Shown in pieces: positions 13,451-19,840 of a DNA stretch of 34,763 nucleotides. The translations under genes were made by a program, and so were the position numbers. The first letter of the stretch is position 1, and every line of letters starts with the position of its first letter. Source of the DNA: a virus; the IMG/VR virus record IMGVR_UViG_3300030101_003682, positions 1-34,763 of that record; one strand, 5' to 3'. The notes under the pieces were generated by a model, which had not been told where the DNA came from, made no database searches, and saw only the letters and a program-made list of their open reading frames with translations.

Positions 13451-14104
13451 TTAATATTGTGTTGTACATACATTGACCTGCCAATATATGTTGCTGTCAC
13501 CCCCACCTGAATCTTTAATAAATGCAACTACATAATCACCCTTAGCTAATGTAGCGTTGTCAAAAGATGTTACATCTATTTCAATTAATTTACTTTGGTT
13601 GCCCAAACCTGTAACTGCTATTTCTTTAATTAAAATACAATCATTTGCACTTGTTGTGTTAGCTGTAGGGGTTACTTTTGCTAAGGCTAATGTTGTAGTA
13701 TTACTACCACTTGAACTAATCCAACCATATATTTTATAAATTGTAGAAGCTGCTGATACTACATAATTATTAGCTCTAGTAATTAGAGCATTACCTGTTA
13801 AAGATATAGAAGAAACAGAAGTAGCGTCTGTGTCAACATCAAAGTGAAAAGGAGATTTGTTATCTGATATGTGAGCCTCTCTAAAATAATTTGTACTGCT
13901 ATAATCTGATGACGTTATATATCCTGATATTTTAAAATTGACTGACCCTAAATTACTTTTAGATTGCCAGTTTAATGTACCATCTTGCTGCGCTGTTCCT
14001 GTACCTGCAGTTTTACATAATACCGTACTATTTAAAGCGTTTTCAAATCCTTTAGGATTATGTCTATTTACGTCAGTTAAATTTTTATGTTCGTTAGATG
14101 CCAT
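13451..14104 (-). CDS. virion protein, possible head decoration/fibre
   Basis: A 217-aa protein beginning MASNEHKNLTDVNRHNPKGF, a start I associate with decoration-type proteins of flavobacterial phages (recollection, not checked). The rest is beta-rich, Ser/Thr/Asn-rich (SSISLTGNALITRANNYVVS, STIYKIYGWISSSGSNTTTL, SKLIEIDVTSFDNATLAKGD), like a jelly-roll surface domain. It follows the connector candidate by 1 bp, which fits a head-associated role. Confidence 0.55.
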   Translation of the reverse strand: MASNEHKNLTDVNRHNPKGFENALNSTVLCKTAGTGTAQQDGTLNWQSKSNLGSVNFKISGYITSSDYSSTNYFREAHISDNKSPFHFDVDTDATSVSSISLTGNALITRANNYVVSAASTIYKIYGWISSSGSNTTTLALAKVTPTANTTSANDCILIKEIAVTGLGNQSKLIEIDVTSFDNATLAKGDYVVAFIKDSGGGDSNIYWQVNVCTTQY

Positions 14105-14105
14105 T

Positions 14106-14708
14106 TTAACAATTTATTAAACAGTTACAATTATCTTCCATAAAGCTATAGCAATTACCACATCTTTGTTTGTTGTACGTATAAATACTGTCGTAAAATA
14201 TCATGCCATGATTTTTGTATGTATCTAACATATTTTTTGGTTTGTTGTTATCATAGGTAGGAAACATGCCGTCTTGTTCGCTATCTGTAATGTAATCAAT
14301 CATATCTTTTGCAAATATTTCTGCTTTTCTATATGTGTCTTGTTTAAAAGAGTTAAAATCTTTTGGAGATATAAGTCTAGAAAACTCGTCAATATTATTT
14401 ACAATACCACTAGATGTTGTATTATTCATTATATCGTTAGCTACCTCAAACCTTACATACCAACACAAAGTATCTTCTAAAAAATATTGCATTAAAGTAG
14501 CATTGTTTGTAGACAGTGTACCGTTGTTATGCTGCAGTTTTAATTCACCATAAAACTTATCACCAAGTAAAGGTCTAATGTGTGCAAGTTCTGCTAGTAT
14601 TATTGTGTTCTCTGAAATTAGAGTAGGGTCTGTATTTTTATTTGTAAATGTTTTTTCTATAACTTCTGCTGCTGAAACTAAAGTTGTATATTGTCTGTAG
14701 TTTGCCAT
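14106..14708 (-). CDS. head-tail connector candidate
   Basis: A 200-aa mostly helical protein immediately downstream of the portal. The helices EVIEKTFTNKN, IILAELAHIRPLLGDKFYGE, TLMQYFLEDTLCWYVRFEVA and DTYRKAEIFAKDMIDYI match the layout of DUF6712/adaptor-type connectors in Bacteroidota phages. The C-terminus is unusually Cys-rich (RCGNCYSFMEDNCNCLINC), five cysteines in the last 20 residues, suggesting metal binding or disulfides. Role inferred from position plus fold pattern. Confidence 0.6.
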   Translation of the reverse strand: MANYRQYTTLVSAAEVIEKTFTNKNTDPTLISENTIILAELAHIRPLLGDKFYGELKLQHNNGTLSTNNATLMQYFLEDTLCWYVRFEVANDIMNNTTSSGIVNNIDEFSRLISPKDFNSFKQDTYRKAEIFAKDMIDYITDSEQDGMFPTYDNNKPKNMLDTYKNHGMIFYDSIYTYNKQRCGNCYSFMEDNCNCLINC

Positions 14709-14709
14709 A

Positions 14710-16023
14710 TTACTCTTGTGTTACTGTTATTTCTTTTTCTTCTTCATCATCATCATCACTACTAACTTCTGTAGAGGTTACAATGTATTGTCTATCTGCT
14801 ATAAACATATCACCATCATCTAACATAGGTAAATCTTCGTCTAACATTGCTCTTTGCTCATTTATTGTTAAGACTAATTTTATGTCAATATCATTTACAA
14901 ATGACACTGGCGGCTCGTAATGTATAAGTATACTCTTAGGGTCAAAATTTAAATATTTAAACATTACGTTACGTATACCATTTAACAACATTTCAGACGT
15001 ATCTTTAATTACTGTTGTCATTGCTAAATCATAAGCAATTCTTATCTCGCTACCTGTGTTATTCATTTTACCTGAACTAACTATACCTGACAAAGATGGT
15101 TGCCACCTATGTGCTGTAATTATATTTTGGTCAGTTATTTTTTGTAAATCAATCCAACTACCTTCTTGGTCGTCTTTAATTATTTGTACGTTTGCAGGAG
15201 ACGTGTCACCGTTTTTAACAATAAATAATATCTTACCATTGTTGCCTTCACCAACAAATTTCTTTTGCGCTTCAGTAACCATCTTTTGTGCTTCTTCTTC
15301 GCCCATATCACCACTAATTTCTACTATTGCAGAAGGTTGAAAGCCATTTAAAAATTTAGTGTGATTCCATTTACCTATTTCAAAGTCTACTGCTATATGC
15401 TCTAGTGCTGCAACATAATCAGGCAAACCATAAAAATTAAACGTAGGCTCGTAATCTTTATAATGCACAACAAATTTGTTGCCTTTTACATTTGGCGCTA
15501 TTGGAAGCCTATGCATTTTTGATTCATCATCAAAATATTTGCGCCAGTTAGGATTTATATATACTTCTTTTTTATTTTTTGCTACTCTTACTGTTGTAGC
15601 ATCTAAGTGATACATATTAACACCACCCTCATATATAACACATTCTAGAAAAGCATTGCCAAATGTATAATAATCGTCTGCTAATTTTTTAAATACATCT
15701 CTTAAAGATTCGCCATCTGCATTTACATCTTCTATGTATTTTTGTACGCCATCATCACTTGTAACAAATTTAGCACCACTTGTAAAAACAGTTTTTTGTG
15801 CTAAAACACTTCTATGTGTAGATGATTTTCTTTTTAGTTCTGCTAAATATTGTGGAAATAAATTGTCTTCTCCAAACGGTATCCATTTTGTGTTTACCGT
15901 ATCTAAATTTTTCGGTTCTCTTATAGTGTTAGGTACAGTTAAATTAAATACACCAAATTCAAAAGTATTATTTTTTACTGCCTTTTTTATCTGAGATAAT
16001 TTTTTTACTGCTCTTTTTTTCAC
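14710..16023 (-). CDS. portal protein
   Basis: A 437-aa portal of the HK97/PBSX-like group. Recognisable: WIPFGEDNLFPQYLAELKRK near residue 45, LKKLADDYYTFGNAFLE near 110, FNFYGLPDYVAALEHI near 195, then KWNHTKFLNGFQPSAIVEI and NNTGSEIRIAYDLAMTT. The C-terminus is acidic (SSDDDDEEEKE). Translation seems to start at GTG (16023), because an in-frame stop lies six codons upstream and no ATG is near; it overlaps the preceding gene by 56 bp. Portals form the dodecameric ring for DNA entry. Lying after the capsid gene is not usual for this family. Confidence 0.85.
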   Translation of the reverse strand: MKKRAVKKLSQIKKAVKNNTFEFGVFNLTVPNTIREPKNLDTVNTKWIPFGEDNLFPQYLAELKRKSSTHRSVLAQKTVFTSGAKFVTSDDGVQKYIEDVNADGESLRDVFKKLADDYYTFGNAFLECVIYEGGVNMYHLDATTVRVAKNKKEVYINPNWRKYFDDESKMHRLPIAPNVKGNKFVVHYKDYEPTFNFYGLPDYVAALEHIAVDFEIGKWNHTKFLNGFQPSAIVEISGDMGEEEAQKMVTEAQKKFVGEGNNGKILFIVKNGDTSPANVQIIKDDQEGSWIDLQKITDQNIITAHRWQPSLSGIVSSGKMNNTGSEIRIAYDLAMTTVIKDTSEMLLNGIRNVMFKYLNFDPKSILIHYEPPVSFVNDIDIKLVLTINEQRAMLDEDLPMLDDGDMFIADRQYIVTSTEVSSDDDDEEEKEITVTQE

Positions 16024-16192
16024 TTGACTTGTTAGTTTTTATTATAAAATCTCCACTATTAAAATCTTCATATGCATATGCTAACTCTTCAGCACTTGCT
16101 GTGTCAAGATATAGCTTTATTGACTTACCGTCACTACTAGAAAAAATTACGCTTTTACCTGCGTGTTTTTCATTTACTTTATAATCTGCCAT
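15968..16192 (-). CDS. small protein before portal, unknown
   Basis: A 74-aa protein from the ATG at 16192 (MADYKVNEKHAGKSVIFSSS), preceded by a typical A/T leader. An in-frame ATG at 16255 would add 21 residues (MCNCDNGKNVVDLQHVKIYI...) but it begins only 7 nt below a hairpin and is less likely. A beta N-terminus and a Lys/Ser-rich tail (SSEKKSSKKIISDKKGSKK) are visible. Possibly a capsid-associated or connector accessory. Confidence 0.5.
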   Translation of the reverse strand: MADYKVNEKHAGKSVIFSSSDGKSIKLYLDTASAEELAYAYEDFNSGDFIIKTNKSSEKKSSKKIISDKKGSKK

Positions 16193-16262
16193 TAATATAT
16201 ATATTTTTACGTGTTGTAAATCTACAACATTTTTGCCATTGTCACAATTACACATAAAATAT

Positions 16263-16282
16263 GCAGGGGTTTTACCCCCTGC
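16263..16282 (-). terminator. GC-rich hairpin after tail-tube-like gene
   Basis: GCAGGGG (16263-16269) and CCCCTGC (16276-16282) form a 7-bp, all-GC-rich stem with a 6-nt loop, 11 bp past the stop at 16293. The downstream U-run on the minus strand is weak (AUAUUUUAUG), so partial termination or 3'-end protection of the upstream message is likely. Confidence 0.6.
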
Positions 16283-16292
16283 TCTATTTTTA

Positions 16293-16868
16293 TTATGCTA
16301 AATCTGCTGTTGCGTTACCAGAATTTTGCGTAATTGCACCTGTATATGCTCTTGGCTGTTCAAAAGACCTAGCAGTAATAGTTACTGTAGCTCCATTACC
16401 ATCTCCAAAATCAGTACCACTTGTTGATTCTACAGTCATTACACCAAATGTTTTGTTGTATTTGTAGTCATCACTTCCGTTACCTGTACCTCCATATTCT
16501 TGACTTATACCAACAGTCATGTTAGTACCACTGTACATTTCTGCTACAGCGACAATACATTTGTCTGTCATTGATTGTAATACTTCTAGCCTAGAAGAAG
16601 TAATATTAGGTATATACCAAGTTAATGTTGTTTCAAAAACAGTAATTCCGTTTTCTTTTGTAGATGTTGAATTCCAAGAAGCAGTATTTGGTTTTAATTG
16701 AAACATTGCACAACCTGAAACTGTTAAATTAGTATAAGCGTGTGTATCTGATGTTGCATCTACAGTAACTGCTGTTAGTGATTCTAACTCAGTTACATAG
16801 ATATTTCTTAGACCACCAACTTCAACTAATCCTGCACAGTTTATTGCGTTACCTCTATCTATTGCCAT
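16293..16868 (-). CDS. putative major tail tube protein
   Basis: A 191-aa protein, MAIDRGNAINCAGLVEVGG..., with a beta-sandwich-like run of strands: FETTLTWYIPNITSSRLEVL, KCIVAVAEMYSGTNMTVGIS, FGDGNGATVTITARSFEQPR. The C-terminal DGNGATVTITAR..E.P pattern recurs in phage tail tube proteins. It sits directly after the major capsid protein, has its own short leader and a downstream hairpin, as expected of a highly expressed structural gene. A head protein (decoration) is the alternative. Confidence 0.6.
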   Translation of the reverse strand: MAIDRGNAINCAGLVEVGGLRNIYVTELESLTAVTVDATSDTHAYTNLTVSGCAMFQLKPNTASWNSTSTKENGITVFETTLTWYIPNITSSRLEVLQSMTDKCIVAVAEMYSGTNMTVGISQEYGGTGNGSDDYKYNKTFGVMTVESTSGTDFGDGNGATVTITARSFEQPRAYTGAITQNSGNATADLA

Positions 16869-16896
16869 TTTACTTCTTTTTTTATGTTAAAATTAT

Positions 16897-16918
16897 GTGG
16901 AGGCTTTTACACCTCCAC
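16897..16918 (-). terminator. hairpin after major capsid gene
   Basis: GTGGAGG (16897-16903) and CCTCCAC (16912-16918) pair over 7 bp with an 8-nt loop, 9 bp after the capsid stop. No strong U-run on the minus strand. It may boost or protect capsid mRNA relative to downstream genes. Confidence 0.55.
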
Positions 16919-16926
16919 GTTAATTA

Positions 16927-17997
16927 TTAGTCTACTAATGCTCCACAAGCAACTAATGAGTTGTAACCAAACTGGTAACCCATTTTAAATAAACTTCTTA
17001 TATACATGTTATCAGTAACTTCATCATAAAACATTTTAAATTGGTTTTCTTGAGAAGTAACGTCAGAACCTATCATTAAGTTTGATTTAGCTGCGTATAC
17101 AACACCATTTTTATAATCTGCTGCACCACCACCGCTATTTATATTCCATAAAGCAGGTGTTAAATCAGTAAAAATAGTATCCCACTCATACATTGGGCAA
17201 ATTTCTACGCCTCTGAAAAATAATCTTGTGTAACTAGCACCGCTAATAGCTTCTGCTCTAGCACCATCTGTGCTACCTGCAGCGTTTATTAGAGTTAAAG
17301 CGCCAAAGTAAGCGTTGTAAATGTTTGGCGTTACAAACATTTTTTTCTCACTTGCAGGTACTTGTTGTAAGTTTGCAGGTGCGCTATCAAAGATTTTAGT
17401 AAGTAACGAAACTGCGTCACCACTTAAGATAGTTCCACCTACTGCTTTATGTCCAGTACCTGAAGTAACTGCTTGTTGTATTGGTGCAATAGATGCATCA
17501 TTAAACAATTCAAAAAGACCATCTGCCCACTTATAAGTTACATCAGAAGAAGAAGTGTCACCACCCCACATTACTCTAACTATATCTTGCGCTAGACCTT
17601 TTCTAACTCTATCAGTAATTACTCTTGCAAGTTCTGTACCTGTTAAATCAGGCATGTTAATACCTGTTTTGTATGATTCTACTATAACCTCTTGTGTAAA
17701 TGTGTCAAAACATTGTGACATTTTTACTGAACAATTAGAAACCTCAATCACTTTATCGTCAATGTTAAATGAAGTAGTTAAACCTGTACCTGAATTATCA
17801 GTGCTTCCACAACCTCCATTTGCCATAACAATTTTGTTTAAACCTGTTGCTAATAATACGTTTTGCTTGTATTTAACATTAGGTAAAACAGTATAATTTT
17901 GCATTACATCATCAGAACGAAATATCGGCTCTAATAACATTGATGCTGCGTAAGTACCGTTATACGTTACGCTAATATTATCTGCTGCTGCTGCCAT
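16927..17997 (-). CDS. major capsid protein (HK97-like fold)
   Basis: A 356-aa protein just after the protease-scaffold gene. Its composition and layout match Bacteroidota-phage capsids: an N-terminal arm (MAAAADNISVTYNGTYAASM), LLEPIFRSDDVMQNYTVLPN, RVITDRVRKGLAQDIVRVMW, a long Ala/Gly-rich axial region, then RLFFRGVEICPMYEWDTIF and DVTSQENQFKMFYDEVTDNM. No cleavage site can be fixed by eye. Two hairpins flank the next two genes, suggesting strong and separate dosage of capsid message. Confidence 0.8.
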   Translation of the reverse strand: MAAAADNISVTYNGTYAASMLLEPIFRSDDVMQNYTVLPNVKYKQNVLLATGLNKIVMANGGCGSTDNSGTGLTTSFNIDDKVIEVSNCSVKMSQCFDTFTQEVIVESYKTGINMPDLTGTELARVITDRVRKGLAQDIVRVMWGGDTSSSDVTYKWADGLFELFNDASIAPIQQAVTSGTGHKAVGGTILSGDAVSLLTKIFDSAPANLQQVPASEKKMFVTPNIYNAYFGALTLINAAGSTDGARAEAISGASYTRLFFRGVEICPMYEWDTIFTDLTPALWNINSGGGAADYKNGVVYAAKSNLMIGSDVTSQENQFKMFYDEVTDNMYIRSLFKMGYQFGYNSLVACGALVD

Positions 17998-18016
17998 TTT
18001 TTATATATTTAAATTA

Positions 18017-19018
18017 TTAATTATTATACTTAGATTTAATTCTATCTGCTAATGTAGCGAAACACTGTACATTTGCATCTACAACTTTATCCTCTCTTAC
18101 ATTAGGGTCGCCCTCAGTTTTAACTTCAGTTCCCTTTGCCTCAGCTTTATTAACTAAAGCATTTAGTCTTTCTACTTCCTCAGTTAGAGTTAATTTTTCT
18201 CCTTCTAATTCTGCAACAAGACCATCAAGTTCAGTAACCTTTACTTCAAAATCCGTAAGTTTTGCAACTATCTCATCATTATCAGCAACTTTTACTACAA
18301 CTTCTTCTGCTTCTGCTTCTGACTTTTCAGCTTTTACACTTTTTATTATGTCGTCAACTTTAGCATTAAACCAATTTTTCAATTCATCAGTCATTTTTTT
18401 GCTATTTTGATTAATACTTAATTTACTTGATATCTCCTCATTTGTTATATTTTTAAATTTAGAAACATCATATTTAGCTGCTATTTTAATAGCATCTGAG
18501 ATAGAGTCAACAAAACCTAATTCGTAAGCCTCTTCAGCACTTAACCAAGTTTCTTCGTCCATCATGTCTTTTACCTTATCATAAGGCATACCTGTTTTTT
18601 TAGTATAGATGTCAGCAATCTCACCGCTAATTTTATCTAGTAGTTTTGCTGTTTTCATCATATCACGAGCTTCGCCTGTAGCTCCACCCCAAGCATTATG
18701 TATCATAAACAAACTGTTTTCTGCCATAATTACTTTGTCTGCTGCTAATGCTATAACACTACCCATACTTGCCGCTATACCTTCTATATATACTGTAGTT
18801 TTTGCAGACCTTTTTTTAATTACATTATAAATAGCCATACCTTCAAACACGTCACCGCCTACACAGTTAACATGTATATTCATTGGGCTACCTTTATGTG
18901 ATTTTATTTCTTCTATAAAACTTTGTGCAGAAACGCCAAAGTTACCTATTTCATCAAAAATGTAGACATCTACTATACCTTTAGATACCTCATTTTTAAA
19001 ATTGTACCATTTATTCAT
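18017..19018 (-). CDS. ClpP-like prohead protease fused to scaffold-type tail
   Basis: A 333-aa protein. Residues 15-185 are a ClpP/SppA-type protease: NCVGGDVFEGMAIYNVIKKR, GIAASMGSVIALAADK (Ser84 nucleophile), FMIHNAWGGATG (His107), and D136 in EIADIYTKKTG. Residues 209-333 are acidic coiled coil (VVVKVADNDEIVAKLTDFEV, LDGLVAELEGEKLTLTEEVE), like phage scaffolds. An in-frame Met209 (KKMTDELKNWFN) could start a separate scaffold product, a common arrangement. A TATTTTTG box sits just above the start (19024-19031) but has no good -33 box. The order protease, then capsid fits the family. Confidence 0.85.
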   Translation of the reverse strand: MNKWYNFKNEVSKGIVDVYIFDEIGNFGVSAQSFIEEIKSHKGSPMNIHVNCVGGDVFEGMAIYNVIKKRSAKTTVYIEGIAASMGSVIALAADKVIMAENSLFMIHNAWGGATGEARDMMKTAKLLDKISGEIADIYTKKTGMPYDKVKDMMDEETWLSAEEAYELGFVDSISDAIKIAAKYDVSKFKNITNEEISSKLSINQNSKKMTDELKNWFNAKVDDIIKSVKAEKSEAEAEEVVVKVADNDEIVAKLTDFEVKVTELDGLVAELEGEKLTLTEEVERLNALVNKAEAKGTEVKTEGDPNVREDKVVDANVQCFATLADRIKSKYNN

Positions 19019-19021
19019 AAA

Positions 19022-19037
19022 TGCAAAAATATTTGCA
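19022..19037. promoter_or_regulatory. palindrome at protease gene start
   Basis: TGCAAA and TTTGCA flank 4 bp, just upstream of the ATG at 19018. The right part contains a minus-strand TATTTTTG (-7 type) box whose expected start point would be at or near the ATG. No matching TTTG at 17-19 bp. An operator or weak promoter for head genes is possible. Confidence 0.35.
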
Positions 19038-19076
19038 AGAAATGAGAAACTTGCGAAGTTTTTGGAAAAAATTTTA

Positions 19077-19397
19077 CTAAGCTATATTATAAGTCCAAAT
19101 AGATTTTTTTCTGTCTTTATAAACTATCGTTTGTGCCTGTCTTTCTGTTATGTCGTACTTTATAGACAAATCCATAAATGTGTGTGTTCTACTACCTTCG
19201 TTACCTACTAATAACTTATCAAAATCATATATAATCATATAGTTTCGTAATCTCTTTGGTTCTACCATTCCTTTTTCTACTAAGTGTCTTATAATATCTT
19301 TTGTTGTAGGATTGTCACCAAATCTTTTGTACAACTCTTTTTCAAGTACATCTAGATACTCAACAACAATAATACCTTTGTTTTTTCTTTTAGACAT
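19077..19397 (-). CDS. small HTH-like protein
   Basis: A 106-aa protein. The C-terminal half reads SRTHTFMDLSIKYDITERQA, then QTIVYKDRKKS, which looks like a Mor-type helix-turn-helix; the N-terminal half (VEYLDVLEKELYKRFGDNPT, TKDIIRHLVEKGM) is helical. It stops about 60 bp above the protease gene and overlaps the preceding gene by 8 bp. It could regulate head genes or be a terminase-like DNA-binding protein; no direct proof. Confidence 0.5.
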   Translation of the reverse strand: MSKRKNKGIIVVEYLDVLEKELYKRFGDNPTTKDIIRHLVEKGMVEPKRLRNYMIIYDFDKLLVGNEGSRTHTFMDLSIKYDITERQAQTIVYKDRKKSIWTYNIA

Positions 19398-19641
19398 TAT
19401 GCCACTCTTTATATACTTGGTTAAAAAATTTTACTACAGCTTTTCTACAACTTGTGCAACCAACATCTTGTTTTATGTTAGGAAAAATTTTATGCCATGC
19501 GCTAAATAGATAATATATAGAGTCCATGTCATATTCGTTTGCTGTTTTAATTTTGTTGTTATTTTTATTTACGTAATGTATAAGCTTTTCTTTTATATTT
19601 AAAGGTATGTTATCTGCAGCTTTTTTTATTACACTATTCAT
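19390..19641 (-). CDS. small conserved phage protein with CxxC
   Basis: An 83-aa protein. The segment YDMDSIYYLFSAWHKIFPNI, then VGCTSCRKAVVKFFNQVYKE matches a pattern I know from small Bacteroidota phage proteins, where an aromatic helix is followed by a CxxC (here C62, C65). It is paired with the Cys-rich protein upstream. The function is unknown. Confidence 0.6.
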   Translation of the reverse strand: MNSVIKKAADNIPLNIKEKLIHYVNKNNNKIKTANEYDMDSIYYLFSAWHKIFPNIKQDVGCTSCRKAVVKFFNQVYKEWHNV

Positions 19642-19836
19642 CTACCATTTTTTTAAAGGACACTCACCAAGATATTCTTTTGTTAAAGATGTTTTAGCAT
19701 CTAAAAAGCAAGTACACTTGCCACATCTTGCGCCTTTCATAATTTTTGGTTTTCTTAACATTAAGAAATTTCTATAAAACTCGCAATTTTTACATATACT
19801 TAAACGTTCCTGTTTTGTTTTTTTACTAACAAACAT
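19642..19836 (-). CDS. zinc-ribbon small protein
   Basis: A 64-aa protein with paired cysteines: SICKNCEFYRN (C15, C18), ARCGKCTCFLDAKTSLT (C38, C41, C43) and ECPLKKW (C59). The CxxC...CGxCxCFxxxKTxL...CPxxxW pattern is a recurring short zinc-ribbon in Bacteroidota phages and host genomes. It starts 5 bp after the tape measure gene. Role unknown. Confidence 0.65.
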   Translation of the reverse strand: MFVSKKTKQERLSICKNCEFYRNFLMLRKPKIMKGARCGKCTCFLDAKTSLTKEYLGECPLKKW

Positions 19837-19840
19837 TTGT

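Noticed and set aside
13450-13527. 77-aa reading of the small membrane protein from an upstream codon
   Set aside because: The extra 26 residues overlap the end of the preceding structural gene and have no membrane or leader features; the ATG at 13449 lies one base past that stop.
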